In this document: positions 18,064-27,419 of the stretch, one piece after another
How positions within the stretch are numbered: the first letter of the stretch is position 1
How the letters are laid out: each line of letters opens with the position of its first letter
Assembly (NCBI GenBank): GCA_003249225.1
Contig: QKJQ01000037.1
Span: 1 to 64,000 of the forward strand
Source: Clostridia bacterium
Lineage (GTDB): Bacteria; Bacillota; Clostridia; Lachnospirales; Lachnospiraceae
DNA: 64,000 nucleotides
Direction: 5' to 3'
The notes under the pieces: generated by a model
The model's database searches: none
Seen by the model: the letters and a program-made list of their open reading frames with translations, nothing else
Told to the model about the DNA's origin: nothing
Program-made: the position numbers and the translations under genes

Positions 18064-18270
18064 TTATCTTTCCACTGTAATTGCAACATCCGGACACATC
18101 AGTGCGCAGGATCTGCAGCCCGTACATTTTGATTGGTCGATTGACGTTGCCGGATGGTATCCTTTGCTGTTAATTCTTTCTTTTTCCAGTTCAATAATTT
18201 TCACCGGACATGCCATAACACACATCCCACAGCCTTTGCACAGCATTTCATTTACTGTTATCTTCGCCAT
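18064..18270 (-). CDS. 2-oxoacid:ferredoxin oxidoreductase, delta (ferredoxin) subunit
   Basis: A 68-residue protein with two [4Fe-4S] motifs, CKGCGMCVMACP (around residues 11-22) and CTGCRSCALMCP (around 49-60). It is the first gene of the operon, has an AAGGAGG ribosome site, and would carry electrons from the catalytic subunits to soluble ferredoxin. Confidence 0.93.
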   Translation of the reverse strand: MAKITVNEMLCKGCGMCVMACPVKIIELEKERINSKGYHPATSIDQSKCTGCRSCALMCPDVAITVER

Positions 18271-18368
18271 GTTGGTTCCTCCTTATGATTATTCTCTTGC
18301 TTTATATTCTATTTTCAATAATAACAATTTCAAACCTGATACCGCTTTTGGCATCATATACAATCCTT

Positions 18369-18442
18369 AAGAACAAGATATTCGATCCCTCTGTGTGAAT
18401 ATCTAAGTTCTTATAGGTGTGAAGGTACTTATTCCCTCACAC
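18369..18442. repeat. Two hairpins between the ATPase and VOR genes
   Basis: Arms 18369-18383 and 18397-18412 form a long imperfect stem (two blocks, AAGAAC and AGATATTC, separated by one to two mismatched bases). Arms 18417-18425 and 18434-18442 form a second 9-bp stem that directly follows the ATPase stop. Neither is followed by a T-run on the minus strand. They may attenuate transcription into the VOR operon, or protect message ends. Confidence 0.4.
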
Positions 18443-18443
18443 T

Positions 18444-19106
18444 TTAGTCCCAGATCGTTTTTACCATAACAGATACCGGATACATCTTCTCTATCTTGCC
18501 TGCCAGTTCCGGCATCAGATCTTCTCTTACTGCAGTCGCAGCCAGTGGCAGTCCAGTCAGTTTTGCAACTCTTTCTGCAAAATTCATCGAATTCATGACC
18601 GTATCTGCTGTTGTTTCATCTTTTAAATGAGAGTTGTTCACAATAGCCGTAGCATGGCACCTTGATGTCCATTCTATCTCCCTGAGCAGCTCTACTGCTT
18701 CTTCTGGTGTCATTGTCATATTACGATAGCAGTTCACCACATAGAACATATCATAGTCCAATGCTTCCAATTGCTGATGAAATCTTCCAAGTACCGTTGC
18801 TCCGACATCATCACCGCCAACATCGAGGATTACATAATCTTTTGTTGTAAATGTCGTATAAATCTCTGGTGACAGGGAGGGTACATCAACGTTGCTATGG
18901 GCAAATACCGGCGCTATCATTCTTATGCCCCGTTCATCCGTTTCTTTCTGGTAATCGGAAGACCGAAAATACGGATTTACAAGATCCATATCTGCCATAA
19001 CAACATTCTTGCCTTCCTGTGCCAGTGTCGAGGCAAGATTTAGGGCAAGATTCGTCTTTCCGCATCCATAATGTCCGCAGATAATAGTAAATCTCTTCTT
19101 TATCAT
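18444..19106 (-). CDS. P-loop ATPase of the CobQ/MinD/ParA-like group
   Basis: A 220-residue ATPase. The P-loop is CGHYGCGKTNLALNLA (around residues 10-25), followed by VVMADMDLVNPYFRSSD and VILDVGGDDVGA. The deviant Walker A belongs to the SIMIBI-class nucleotide-binding proteins. No membrane segment is seen. It lies on the same strand upstream of the VOR operon, separated by a 170-bp hairpin-rich gap. A role in cofactor or Fe-S assembly for the oxidoreductase is only an inference from position. The start follows AAGGAG, and a short hairpin precedes that ribosome site. Confidence 0.75.
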   Translation of the reverse strand: MIKKRFTIICGHYGCGKTNLALNLASTLAQEGKNVVMADMDLVNPYFRSSDYQKETDERGIRMIAPVFAHSNVDVPSLSPEIYTTFTTKDYVILDVGGDDVGATVLGRFHQQLEALDYDMFYVVNCYRNMTMTPEEAVELLREIEWTSRCHATAIVNNSHLKDETTADTVMNSMNFAERVAKLTGLPLAATAVREDLMPELAGKIEKMYPVSVMVKTIWD

Positions 19107-19119
19107 AGAACTCCTTATT

Positions 19120-19208
19120 TATGGCTTACAGCCATATCTGAATACTACTGTATTCTTTCTGTTATTGCACCATAATTTCAAAATAACTGATAAAAGCAAT
19201 CTGTCCAA
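19120..19208 (-). promoter_or_regulatory. Candidate promoter and leader hairpin of the ATPase gene
   Basis: On the minus strand TTGGAC (19203-19208) and TATTTT (19180-19185) are spaced by 17 bp. A perfect 7-bp hairpin (19120-19126 and 19130-19136, 3-nt loop) sits just before the AAGGAG ribosome site. The -10 is poor, so the promoter call is tentative. Confidence 0.4.
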
Positions 19209-19300
19209 GATACATGATAGAAATGCCCGCGATTCAATCAGTTTATCACAACGTTTTATAAAATACAAGTACACTTCCCTCCTTGGGCCTGCCATTTAAC

Positions 19301-19340
19301 AGAAAAAGGAAGAGGCAGCTATATTATGTCCGCCTCTTCC
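19301..19340 (-). terminator. Terminator after the transglutaminase-like gene
   Basis: On the minus strand a 9-bp perfect stem (19332-19340 with 19308-19316, core GGAAGAGGC) is followed by five T. It lies about 36 bp after the stop. Confidence 0.85.
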
Positions 19341-19376
19341 TGGTTCGTTCATTTTTCTGTGTTTTCTTTCACTTCT

Positions 19377-21887
19377 TTAGTTAAAATATCCATTGGCAAT
19401 ACAGTTATCATAGTCATAGGTCGTTCCAAGACAGTTGTCGACCGGATATGACGGATATACTGAAGTATTTCTGGTGTGATTATTGTCGATTTCGTCCGTT
19501 GTCATATTAAAATAGGTATATCGTACATAATCTTCTGTCATTCCGAGTGGATCATCCCATGTGACATCCATCTCATACCAGGTCGTCGGATCAATAGCAG
19601 AACCGCTCTCCGTCTTCATGGTCAAATAGTCAATATCATCACCATAATTTATGATGTTCCATGCGTGAGATTCTCCGGCATAACCAAAAATGATTACACT
19701 CTGAACACCCGCCAGTTCAAGTACATACTTTGTAGCCAGTGCATAGCTCATGCAGACTGGTGTATAACCTGTGCTGTTTACCAGCATTGCTGCCATGGTC
19801 TGATCATATGTGGATGCTTGATACTCCTTAAAAAGAACAAGATAATCATGAACATATTTAACCTTCTGTATCTTCGTCGCGCTCGTGCCATACGTATCAG
19901 TAATTCCCTGAATAATATCTGCAGCTGTTTCATTTGACGCAGTAAGCATTGACTGGGTCAGCGTTTCATCCCGCATGTTCAATACGATTTTGGTAACATT
20001 CCCGGAGCCATCCATGTAATATGTATAGGTTCCGATTGCCTGTAAAAGATCCGGGTTATCAATACGGACTGAGCCAACGATCCAGCTTAGGTCCGACTTG
20101 TCGATCGACAGGTCCGTTACGTTAACCTCTGAAGCATACGTTGAATACGCCAGATAAATTCTCTGATATAAAGCAGTTCGCGTACTTGACCCAGCACTTA
20201 CATCATTCTGCTTGCATAGGTTGTAACCCCATTCGTCTACATAAGCACTTAGTTCGCCATCTGCAACAAATTGATATCTGAGATAAATAGTATCACTTTG
20301 ATCACCATTTACCGGATTTACTGTATATGCTCTTATTTCCACAATATCGCCGGCTGATGCACTATAGGATACCGAATTAGCAGTGTTCTTATTATAAGTA
20401 CCGCCGTCAATGGATACATATAGTTCCAAACCATCTGTAACTGTAAAATTCACTGTTTTAACGACGGTTTGTCCAGACTCGATTAAAAAGGTTCCTGACT
20501 TAACATCTGCGACCGGAATATCGCCGCCTATCCCTTGTACCTCCGAGGCCAGTCTGAATTCTATCTCGTTCGTTGTTTTTATCTCTTTAATCATGGCTCG
20601 TCTGAAAACAACAGCATAACTATCTGCAAAATCCGAAAAAGATGAGTAAGATATCTTCAAACTTTTTCCGGCCTTTAGTGTTTTCATTTTTATAAATCCA
20701 GTTTCACCTGACTTTGCATTAAAATCGAGAACAGAAATGGAAGCTGACAAGCTGCCCTGAATACTGGTGTCTATAACAGCGATCTGATACTCATCGGTTG
20801 AATGATTGGTAACTAAAAGACCGTCTTTTATGTCTGTTGCATCGACCTGCTCAACGCTGATTCCTTCTTCTCCGTCAACCGGTTCTGCTGTTTCAAGAAG
20901 ATCAATGGTTACAATACTGGATGCAAACTTCTTTTCTGTTATCTTTGTCCTGACCTGAATCGTTAATTCGGAGAATCCTTCACTGATACCGTCTTCATTA
21001 ACGCCATCAAGTGCTGAAATAGCAATTGCTCCGGAAGTCTTTCCTTCTTCAAATACCGGATCCGTCCAGCTTCCATAGGAACCGCTTACTGCCATAATCC
21101 TGTATTCCATTGTATTTTTCAGGTTAACAGTCAGCTTATTACCATCGATCTTAATATTGGGTGCTTTTGCCTGCTTTTGAATCCGAAGCTTCACTTCACT
21201 GCTGATCAGCTCATCTCCGGTATTAATACGAAAGCTCAATGTACTGCCAAGCGCCTTATAATACTCCAAATTCAAATCACGTAAGGATTGAAAATCACCG
21301 GAACCTTTTTTCCATTCGATGGAATCAAGGTCAAGATAATCAACTCCGTCCACAGTAAAACGAATATATCCTGTATCACTGGTAAAATTGCTGTATCCTT
21401 CATAGGCAGTCTGATATGCCAAATCATCTGTATCGGTACCAAAGTATCCAATGTATACCGCTTTCAGCTTTTCCTGCTTTACAATTGTTTTTTGAACTAC
21501 GGTTCCATCATTCGTATCTTTCAGATAAATCACAGAATCAACCTGCTTCTTTATGGTCGACAGGTCAATCAATGCTTCCAAATGAGGACTTGTGTCACTA
21601 TCATTAATATAAAAATCCGACTGATCCATCCAGACCCAGCTCTGTGGTTCTTTATCAGCTGATGTTATACAATAATATAATTCTGTCTGACCAGTGATAT
21701 CAATTATAACTGCATCTTTGTTATAGAGTATCGTAATATCATCTGCTGAAAAATCCTCTGCACGTAATGTTTGAGCCCTCATAGTAGTAAATGATAAAAG
21801 CACCATGACGCCAAAAAGCATTAATCCCACTATCATTCTCTGGATCATTCTCTGTTCTTTTTCTTTGTTACTGTATCTTTGTCCCAC
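19377..21887 (-). CDS. Secreted or membrane-anchored transglutaminase-like protein
   Basis: An 836-residue exported protein. A hydrophobic segment near the N-terminus (IVGLMLFGVMVLLSF) acts as signal peptide or anchor. About 550 residues of beta-rich, Ser/Thr/Asp-rich sequence follow. The C-terminus has a transglutaminase-like catalytic fold with cysteine in TPVCMSYALATKYVL, histidine in ESHAWNII and aspartate in YEMDVTWDD, the expected Cys-His-Asp order. Surface proteins of this plan act on cell-wall or surface proteins, as proteases or cross-linkers, but the substrate is unknown. The start is a GTG at 21887, because AAAGGAGG lies eight bases upstream. An upstream ATG at 21929 would put that ribosome site inside the gene. 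Confidence 0.75.
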   Translation of the reverse strand: MGQRYSNKEKEQRMIQRMIVGLMLFGVMVLLSFTTMRAQTLRAEDFSADDITILYNKDAVIIDITGQTELYYCITSADKEPQSWVWMDQSDFYINDSDTSPHLEALIDLSTIKKQVDSVIYLKDTNDGTVVQKTIVKQEKLKAVYIGYFGTDTDDLAYQTAYEGYSNFTSDTGYIRFTVDGVDYLDLDSIEWKKGSGDFQSLRDLNLEYYKALGSTLSFRINTGDELISSEVKLRIQKQAKAPNIKIDGNKLTVNLKNTMEYRIMAVSGSYGSWTDPVFEEGKTSGAIAISALDGVNEDGISEGFSELTIQVRTKITEKKFASSIVTIDLLETAEPVDGEEGISVEQVDATDIKDGLLVTNHSTDEYQIAVIDTSIQGSLSASISVLDFNAKSGETGFIKMKTLKAGKSLKISYSSFSDFADSYAVVFRRAMIKEIKTTNEIEFRLASEVQGIGGDIPVADVKSGTFLIESGQTVVKTVNFTVTDGLELYVSIDGGTYNKNTANSVSYSASAGDIVEIRAYTVNPVNGDQSDTIYLRYQFVADGELSAYVDEWGYNLCKQNDVSAGSSTRTALYQRIYLAYSTYASEVNVTDLSIDKSDLSWIVGSVRIDNPDLLQAIGTYTYYMDGSGNVTKIVLNMRDETLTQSMLTASNETAADIIQGITDTYGTSATKIQKVKYVHDYLVLFKEYQASTYDQTMAAMLVNSTGYTPVCMSYALATKYVLELAGVQSVIIFGYAGESHAWNIINYGDDIDYLTMKTESGSAIDPTTWYEMDVTWDDPLGMTEDYVRYTYFNMTTDEIDNNHTRNTSVYPSYPVDNCLGTTYDYDNCIANGYFN

Positions 21888-22009
21888 CCAGGCGTCCTCC
21901 TTTCGAATTATGTTACCATGGATACGCAAATTGCAAAGTTCTATGTATAGGTTATCGGCAACTCCTCTTCAAATCTTTAGGACTTTTGTCATGCAAAAAG
22001 ATATTTTTT

Positions 22010-22822
22010 TCATTCTTTGTATTTTCCGGGCGAAATTTTGTATCTTTTTGAAAATGACCGGCTCAGATGAAACTCATCATAAAAGCCAAAATTTTTAGCT
22101 GCTTCATAAAGTTTCGCCTCTGGAAACTGGACAAGAAAGGCTGCCACATTCTCCAGTTTCTGATCCATCTGATACCTGTAATATGTCTTATTAAATCGTT
22201 CCATAAATTTATTATTCAGCGTCCTCGGACAGACATACAGGCGTTTTGCCATCTCTTTGGCCGTAATGAAGCGCTCCGGCTCCGCATACAGATACTGCAA
22301 CGCCTCGTTTATCATATCGGCTCCCGCGCATGTTTTTTCAGTGCAGTCCGATAATTCGCACAGAAGAATAGAACATAGATGTTCTGCCTTTATTTTGTCA
22401 GCATCCTTTCCATTGTTGTAAGCGACAACACAATCACGAAAATACTGTTCTATTTTTTTATTTTTTCCCGTAGAAATCAATGACGGCAGATTTCTGATTT
22501 CCCTTTTCTGATCATCCCCGCAGCATAAGTCATCCTTACTGTCTACATGAATATACATTGTTCTTGTCGACTTCTCACAGGGTATCTTCCCATAGTGATG
22601 AAGTCCTGCATAAAGAATCAGCACATCCCCTGGTTTCATCAGAAAGGACTCCTCTTCTTCCCATATCTCCCAGCTTCCTTCCAGCATATAGATCAGATCA
22701 TGTTCCTTCATGACACGGTCCGGATGCAGTGCTTCGACAACATAGGTGTTAAAGTTGGCTGCAGTGATTTCTCTGGTTTTTGAAATGTTGAATTTTTTAG
22801 GTTTCTTTTCCATTTCATCCAT
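22010..22822 (-). CDS. AraC-family transcriptional regulator
   Basis: A 270-residue regulator. The N-terminal half is a cupin-like sensor domain (EGSWEIWEEEE, MKPGDVLILYAGLHHYG). The C-terminal AraC helix-turn-helix domain has ITAKEMAKRLYVCPRTLNNKF and the usual second half ending in GFYDEFHLSRSFSKRYKISPGKY. It is divergent from the Gfo/Idh-like gene, with a 143-bp shared upstream region, and so probably controls that gene and the alpha-galactosidase in response to a sugar. The start follows GAGGA. Confidence 0.9.
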   Translation of the reverse strand: MDEMEKKPKKFNISKTREITAANFNTYVVEALHPDRVMKEHDLIYMLEGSWEIWEEEESFLMKPGDVLILYAGLHHYGKIPCEKSTRTMYIHVDSKDDLCCGDDQKREIRNLPSLISTGKNKKIEQYFRDCVVAYNNGKDADKIKAEHLCSILLCELSDCTEKTCAGADMINEALQYLYAEPERFITAKEMAKRLYVCPRTLNNKFMERFNKTYYRYQMDQKLENVAAFLVQFPEAKLYEAAKNFGFYDEFHLSRSFSKRYKISPGKYKE

Positions 22823-22965
22823 ATTGCTTTCCTCTTTGTCAATTTTTCCTTTGATGTTACTCTATATAATATAAGTGACTGCGGATACTCCATATTTTAA
22901 TTCAAAATGCTGAAAGGTACAACCACTTTGATTACGCACTGTTCCTAAGAAAGGAAGAAAATATT

Positions 22966-24102
22966 ATGAAAAACTTAAAAATTGCATTAATTGGACTTGG
23001 CTTTGGCGGTTCCTTTGTTCCCATCTATCTGGATCATCCCTATGTAGACCATGTCGTCCTTTATGATCTTGACCCTGCCATCTCTCACGCCTTTGAACTT
23101 CAATATAAGTCTGAAAAAATTTCGACAGCTGGTTCATTCGAACAGATTCTGTCCGATCCATCCATAGATGCCGTGCATATTATGACTCCGATTCCTCAGC
23201 ACGCAGAACAATCCATACAGGTACTGAAAGCCGGCAAACACTGTGCCTGTACAGTGCCGATGGCTACTTCGCTCGTGGATATTGAACGAATCAACAATGC
23301 CATATCCCTGTCCGGGAAGAACTATATGATGATGGAGACGACGCTCTATACGTATCAATACTTTTACGCGAAGGAACTTCTTGAACATGGTAACTTCGGG
23401 GAGCTTCAATTTGTACGCGGCAGTCATTATCAGAATATGACCGGCTGGCCTGCTTATTGGATGGGGCTTCCGCCTATGTGGTATGGAACACATGCGACAG
23501 CACCGATCACCATGCTGTCAGGTTCCAGAATCCGCCGGGTCGTATGCTTTGGCTCCGGTACACTTGATGAAGAAATGAAACAGCAGTATAACAATCCATT
23601 TTCCACAGAAAGTGCACTTCTCGAATATGAAAACGGTCTGAAGGGAGAAGTAACAAGAGCCTTGTTCAATGTGTCAAGACCCTACCAGGAAGGGATGTTC
23701 CTTTATGGTTCAAAAAGAAGCTTTGAATGGGGATTTTGTGACGGTGACAAACCTTATCTTTGCACACTGGCGGCTCTTGATGCAAAATGGCGCGGAATGG
23801 GCTCGGATGTTGAAGCAGTCTCTCTTCCAAATTATCACAGTCTCCTGCCCGATTCCATTCAGCGGCATACGGTTGGTAACAGATTTGATCCACAGAATCC
23901 ACAGGACTCTTTAACGTCAGGTACAGGAGGAGGGCATCACGGTTCTCACCCGCATCTTGTCCATGAATTCATCATGAGTATACAGGAACGAAGAAAACCC
24001 TGGATCAATGAGAACTTTGCTTCCAACATCACCGCTGCCTGCCTTTGTGCCCATCAGTCTGCAATGAAAAACGGAACACCCATCGATGTCCCGTCCTGGT
24101 AA
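22966..24102 (+). CDS. Gfo/Idh/MocA-family enzyme with an altered EKP motif
   Basis: A 378-residue protein with an N-terminal Rossmann fold (IALIGLGFGGSF) and the family's C-terminal sheet domain. The canonical EKP motif, whose lysine is catalytic in the dehydrogenases, reads CTVPMA (around residues 94-99), so the lysine is missing. The C-terminal part has a glycine/histidine-rich GGGHHGSHPHLVHEF. Loss of the lysine with a VPxA-type motif is known from NAD-dependent glycosidase members such as GH109. A glycosidase or epimerase role is therefore possible, by inference. It is convergent with the GH36 gene, divergent from the AraC gene, and has an AAAGGAAG ribosome site. Confidence 0.75.
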   Translation: MKNLKIALIGLGFGGSFVPIYLDHPYVDHVVLYDLDPAISHAFELQYKSEKISTAGSFEQILSDPSIDAVHIMTPIPQHAEQSIQVLKAGKHCACTVPMATSLVDIERINNAISLSGKNYMMMETTLYTYQYFYAKELLEHGNFGELQFVRGSHYQNMTGWPAYWMGLPPMWYGTHATAPITMLSGSRIRRVVCFGSGTLDEEMKQQYNNPFSTESALLEYENGLKGEVTRALFNVSRPYQEGMFLYGSKRSFEWGFCDGDKPYLCTLAALDAKWRGMGSDVEAVSLPNYHSLLPDSIQRHTVGNRFDPQNPQDSLTSGTGGGHHGSHPHLVHEFIMSIQERRKPWINENFASNITAACLCAHQSAMKNGTPIDVPSW

Positions 24103-24136
24103 ATCATTCTTTTTATGAGAGTAAAATGGTGTCATT

Positions 24137-26542
24137 TCATTCATTCTCCAGATATACAATATCCGATTCCTCTTCTCTTTGAATTTCCGGAAAGCTGCTG
24201 CATTCCTCTATGCAGTACAACCTTGAACTAAAATCAGGCATGTGTCTGGTCTCTTCATTGTAACCAATGCCGCAGAATACTTCTTTTAAGCGAACCCCGC
24301 TGTTGCAAAGAAGTGTTCCGCTGCAGGTGTACTCTTCCACTTCATATCCCATCTTTTTGAACCGGTCCACCAGAGCATGCAGCATGGAGTTTCTTTTGAT
24401 ATGCACCGGTGAGATCATATTGATCAGGTCCCCGAACTCTTTGATATGAAAAGTCGACTGCAGATTTGAAAAATGGTACATCTGACCGGGTTCCAGATTA
24501 CGAAGCCGGAGCTTTGCGTGCGGTTGATTTGGTATAGCCTCCTTCTGAAGGAACAGGGCAATTCCCTGTCCTGTCTCCTTTTCATACAGCAGCCACTGGA
24601 TCACATTTCCATTATCTTTGATCCGTGTGAACTCTCCAAACTGAAGACTGTAACGAAAGCTTTTATAGAAGGCAATCTGACCTTTTATCTTTTCTTTTTC
24701 TTCTTTCGTCAGCTCGCTCAGATTGCATTCATAACCCAGCAATCCGAACGCGGCAACGTTGAACCTTGTTTCCAGATTTGTATTCCGAAGTGTCTGATGA
24801 TTCGGGCTTCCCGATACATGCGCGCTGATAACTGACATCGGATATCCATAACTATAGCCGTTCTGAATCTGTGCACGGCTGACTGCATCTGTATTATCAC
24901 TTGCCCATATCTGCGGCATATAGCAAAGCATACCAAGGTCGAACCGGTTTCCTCCGCTGGCACAGCTCTCAAATAAAATGTCAGGAAAGTCATTCGTCAA
25001 TGTCTCCAGAACACGGTACAGCCCCATACAATAGCGATGCGGGTAGGAACCAGCCGTATGATGGTAGTCTATACCAAGTTCTGCAATGACATCGGAAATG
25101 TTCCGGTTCATGTCCCATTTCACATAGGATACCGAACCTTCCGTAAATACCCTGCGCATGGATTCTATTATATAATCCTGGACCTCTGTTCTTGTAAGAT
25201 CAAGCAGAAATTGGTTCCGCCCCGTTGAATGCTCCTTCGCTTCTGGTTTTAATGCCCAGTCAGGGTGTTTGCGATAGCAGCTGCTGTTCTCACTTACCAT
25301 CTCCGGCTCCACCCAGATACCAAAGTCGAGTCCCAGGGATCTTATCTTTCTGGAAAGACCTTTCAGACCTCTTGGAAGCTTGTTCTTATCCGGTGTCCAG
25401 TCGCCAAGGGAAGAGGTATCGTCATCCCGTTTTCCAAACCACCCGTCATCTAAAACAAAAAGCTCTATACCAAGTTTTTTGGCATCCGCTGCCAGACTGC
25501 ATAGTTTACTTTCATTGAATTTAAAATAAAACGATTCCCAGCTGTTCACAAGAATCGGACGCTCTTTCTTCTTCCATTTTCCCCGCACAACGTGTTCCCG
25601 AACAAACCGATGCATGTTTTTGCTGATTCCTTCGTACCCTTTCGCCGAAAAGGTCAGGACCGCTTCCGGTGTCTCAAATTTATCTCCCGGCGAAACTATC
25701 AACTCAAAATGAGCAGGATTAATACCGCTTAAGACTCTGGTCTTTTGATATGGGGTAACTTCAAAAGCTTCGTAATGATTCCCGCTGTATACCAGATTTC
25801 CACCATAGCACTCTCCATGGGTCTCGCCGGTATATTTCTTTCCAATCATAAAAAATGGATTGCACCGGTTGGATGAAAAACCTGTTTTTGAATCATTTAC
25901 ATGGATTCCCGGAACAAGTGCATGCTTTGACATCTGCATTTCCCTCGCCCAGGTGCCATGAAAACCAGTCACCACATAATCTTCCTCATCAAGGTCAAGC
26001 TGCATACTAAGCGCACGAAGGATACGTATATCCCCATCCTCATGATTGCAGACCCTCATACTTCTGGTAATAACGTCACATTCTTCAAAGACCGTATAGA
26101 TCAATTCGATTTTCACTGCCGAATTCTTATCCTTCAACGTCAGAATAAGTGACATACAATTGCCTTTTTCATCGTAGGATGAGGGAAGCGTTGCGATTTC
26201 CTGTTTACCATGGATAACTTCAGCATCTTCAAAAATAAAGTCACAGGTCCTGCTTCCGTCCGAGTGAATCAGGTCGATCATCGGCTCCCTGACATCGCCT
26301 TTTCCGACCGACGATACTTCAAGGCTAACATCCTCCATCGTTATATTCGGGTACTCTTTTGAATATGCAATCGAACATCCCGGTGTAAAATTATGTTTTT
26401 CAATGATTGCATCAATTCCTCTTTCGACAGAAATCTTTGCGCCATAATGCAAATGTTCCAGATGACCGGACTTCATGCATCGAAAACAATAAGATGTGTT
26501 TTTTGTTTCTAAATGAAATATCGTATCGTATTTCCAGATCAT
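24137..26542 (-). CDS. Alpha-galactosidase, glycoside hydrolase family 36
   Basis: An 801-residue GH36 enzyme that hydrolyses terminal alpha-galactosides such as raffinose-family sugars. An N-terminal beta-sandwich is followed by the TIM barrel with FVLDDGWFGKRDDD, WVEPEMVSENS, the nucleophile motif KWDMNR, and ESCASGGNRFD followed by WASDNTDA with the acid/base aspartate. There is no signal peptide, so it is cytoplasmic. It is somewhat longer than the common 720-740 residues because of a C-terminal extension. No transporter gene is adjacent, so substrate uptake must be encoded elsewhere. The start follows GGAGGTCCTT. Confidence 0.92.
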   Translation of the reverse strand: MIWKYDTIFHLETKNTSYCFRCMKSGHLEHLHYGAKISVERGIDAIIEKHNFTPGCSIAYSKEYPNITMEDVSLEVSSVGKGDVREPMIDLIHSDGSRTCDFIFEDAEVIHGKQEIATLPSSYDEKGNCMSLILTLKDKNSAVKIELIYTVFEECDVITRSMRVCNHEDGDIRILRALSMQLDLDEEDYVVTGFHGTWAREMQMSKHALVPGIHVNDSKTGFSSNRCNPFFMIGKKYTGETHGECYGGNLVYSGNHYEAFEVTPYQKTRVLSGINPAHFELIVSPGDKFETPEAVLTFSAKGYEGISKNMHRFVREHVVRGKWKKKERPILVNSWESFYFKFNESKLCSLAADAKKLGIELFVLDDGWFGKRDDDTSSLGDWTPDKNKLPRGLKGLSRKIRSLGLDFGIWVEPEMVSENSSCYRKHPDWALKPEAKEHSTGRNQFLLDLTRTEVQDYIIESMRRVFTEGSVSYVKWDMNRNISDVIAELGIDYHHTAGSYPHRYCMGLYRVLETLTNDFPDILFESCASGGNRFDLGMLCYMPQIWASDNTDAVSRAQIQNGYSYGYPMSVISAHVSGSPNHQTLRNTNLETRFNVAAFGLLGYECNLSELTKEEKEKIKGQIAFYKSFRYSLQFGEFTRIKDNGNVIQWLLYEKETGQGIALFLQKEAIPNQPHAKLRLRNLEPGQMYHFSNLQSTFHIKEFGDLINMISPVHIKRNSMLHALVDRFKKMGYEVEEYTCSGTLLCNSGVRLKEVFCGIGYNEETRHMPDFSSRLYCIEECSSFPEIQREEESDIVYLENE

Positions 26543-26602
26543 AAGGACCTCCGCACTTACTATTTTTACAGTTATTATTCTTTTACAAAACTGCTCTTTT
26601 GT

Positions 26603-26648
26603 TGATTGATTGATTTCATGTACGCAAAACGCTTCCGGTAATCAATCT
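26603..26648. promoter_or_regulatory. Candidate operator upstream of the alpha-galactosidase gene
   Basis: A GATTGATT/AATCAATC inverted repeat flanks a segment with partial resemblance to a CcpA-type site (GGAAGCGTTTTGC on the minus strand, around 26623-26636). It lies 60-100 bp upstream of the GH36 start. No convincing promoter hexamers were found next to it, and the match is imperfect. Confidence 0.3.
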
Positions 26649-26723
26649 ATTTTCCAGTGAAAATGGTCTTTCCGCCGTTAATATCTTTTTTAAAGCAGCT
26701 GCCTCTTATGTTTTAGTATAATG

Positions 26724-26763
26724 AAAAAAAGAAGTCTTGTAAAATATTTCTTTACAAAACTTC
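26724..26763 (-). terminator. Terminator of the DnaJ-like operon
   Basis: On the minus strand a 13-bp stem with one G-U pair (26751-26763 with 26731-26743) is followed by seven T. It starts about 9 bp after the DnaJ-like gene. Confidence 0.9.
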
Positions 26764-26771
26764 TCATTTAT

Positions 26772-27419
26772 TTACCCTAGCGGGGAACGGCAGCAGCAGG
26801 TACATAATAAATTGAACAAAGCAATTTTCCAGCACCAGCCGCCAAGATTTCCTGACAGCGGGTTTCCGCCGTATTCGTTTCCCATGCCCTGATACCAGGT
26901 CGCTCCGCTCTGCAACCGGTCTAAAAGGTTCGTGTATTCCATATTGTTCGGTTCCATGTTCACTGCCTGCTGTGCATTTCTCTTTGCATCGACCGTATTT
27001 CCAAGACCTGCATTTGCAATCGCACAATAGTAATACCAGCGTGCCGTACGTTCACTGACCGCAGACAAAGCATTGAGTGCCTCTCTGTAATGTCCTGAAT
27101 TTATATAGTTTCGCGCTGCCTGCATCTCAAGAGGTTCTGAGCTCTCTGCACTCGACTGTGCTCTGCGGTAGCCAGTGTTGAACCACGAATCGTAGCTGCC
27201 GTAACCAGCCTGCGAATCCTGATAGCCACCTTCTTTTTCTTTGATGATTTGATCATACGCCTGCTGGATCTCTTTGAATTTTTCTTCCGCCTGCTTTTTA
27301 TTCGGATTGTTCACATTCGCATCCGGATGGTAGATCCGGCTCAGCTTTCTGTATGCTTTTTTGATGTCATCGTCCGATGCACCTCTTGTTATACCTAACA
27401 CACGATATGGATCCTGCAT
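26772..27419 (-). CDS. DnaJ-domain protein with a tetratricopeptide-like middle
   Basis: A 215-residue protein. The N-terminal J domain (about residues 1-65) has the HPD motif in YHPDANVN and would stimulate an Hsp70 partner. The middle (about 105-165) looks like tetratricopeptide helices ([40 protein letters not shown]). The C-terminus is short, hydrophobic and cysteine-rich ([12 protein letters not shown]), perhaps membrane- or metal-binding. No zinc-finger or substrate domain of classical DnaJ is present. The start overlaps the stop of the DUF5685 gene (TAATG), so the two are translationally coupled. Confidence 0.85.
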   Translation of the reverse strand: MQDPYRVLGITRGASDDDIKKAYRKLSRIYHPDANVNNPNKKQAEEKFKEIQQAYDQIIKEKEGGYQDSQAGYGSYDSWFNTGYRRAQSSAESSEPLEMQAARNYINSGHYREALNALSAVSERTARWYYYCAIANAGLGNTVDAKRNAQQAVNMEPNNMEYTNLLDRLQSGATWYQGMGNEYGGNPLSGNLGGWCWKIALFNLLCTCCCRSPLG

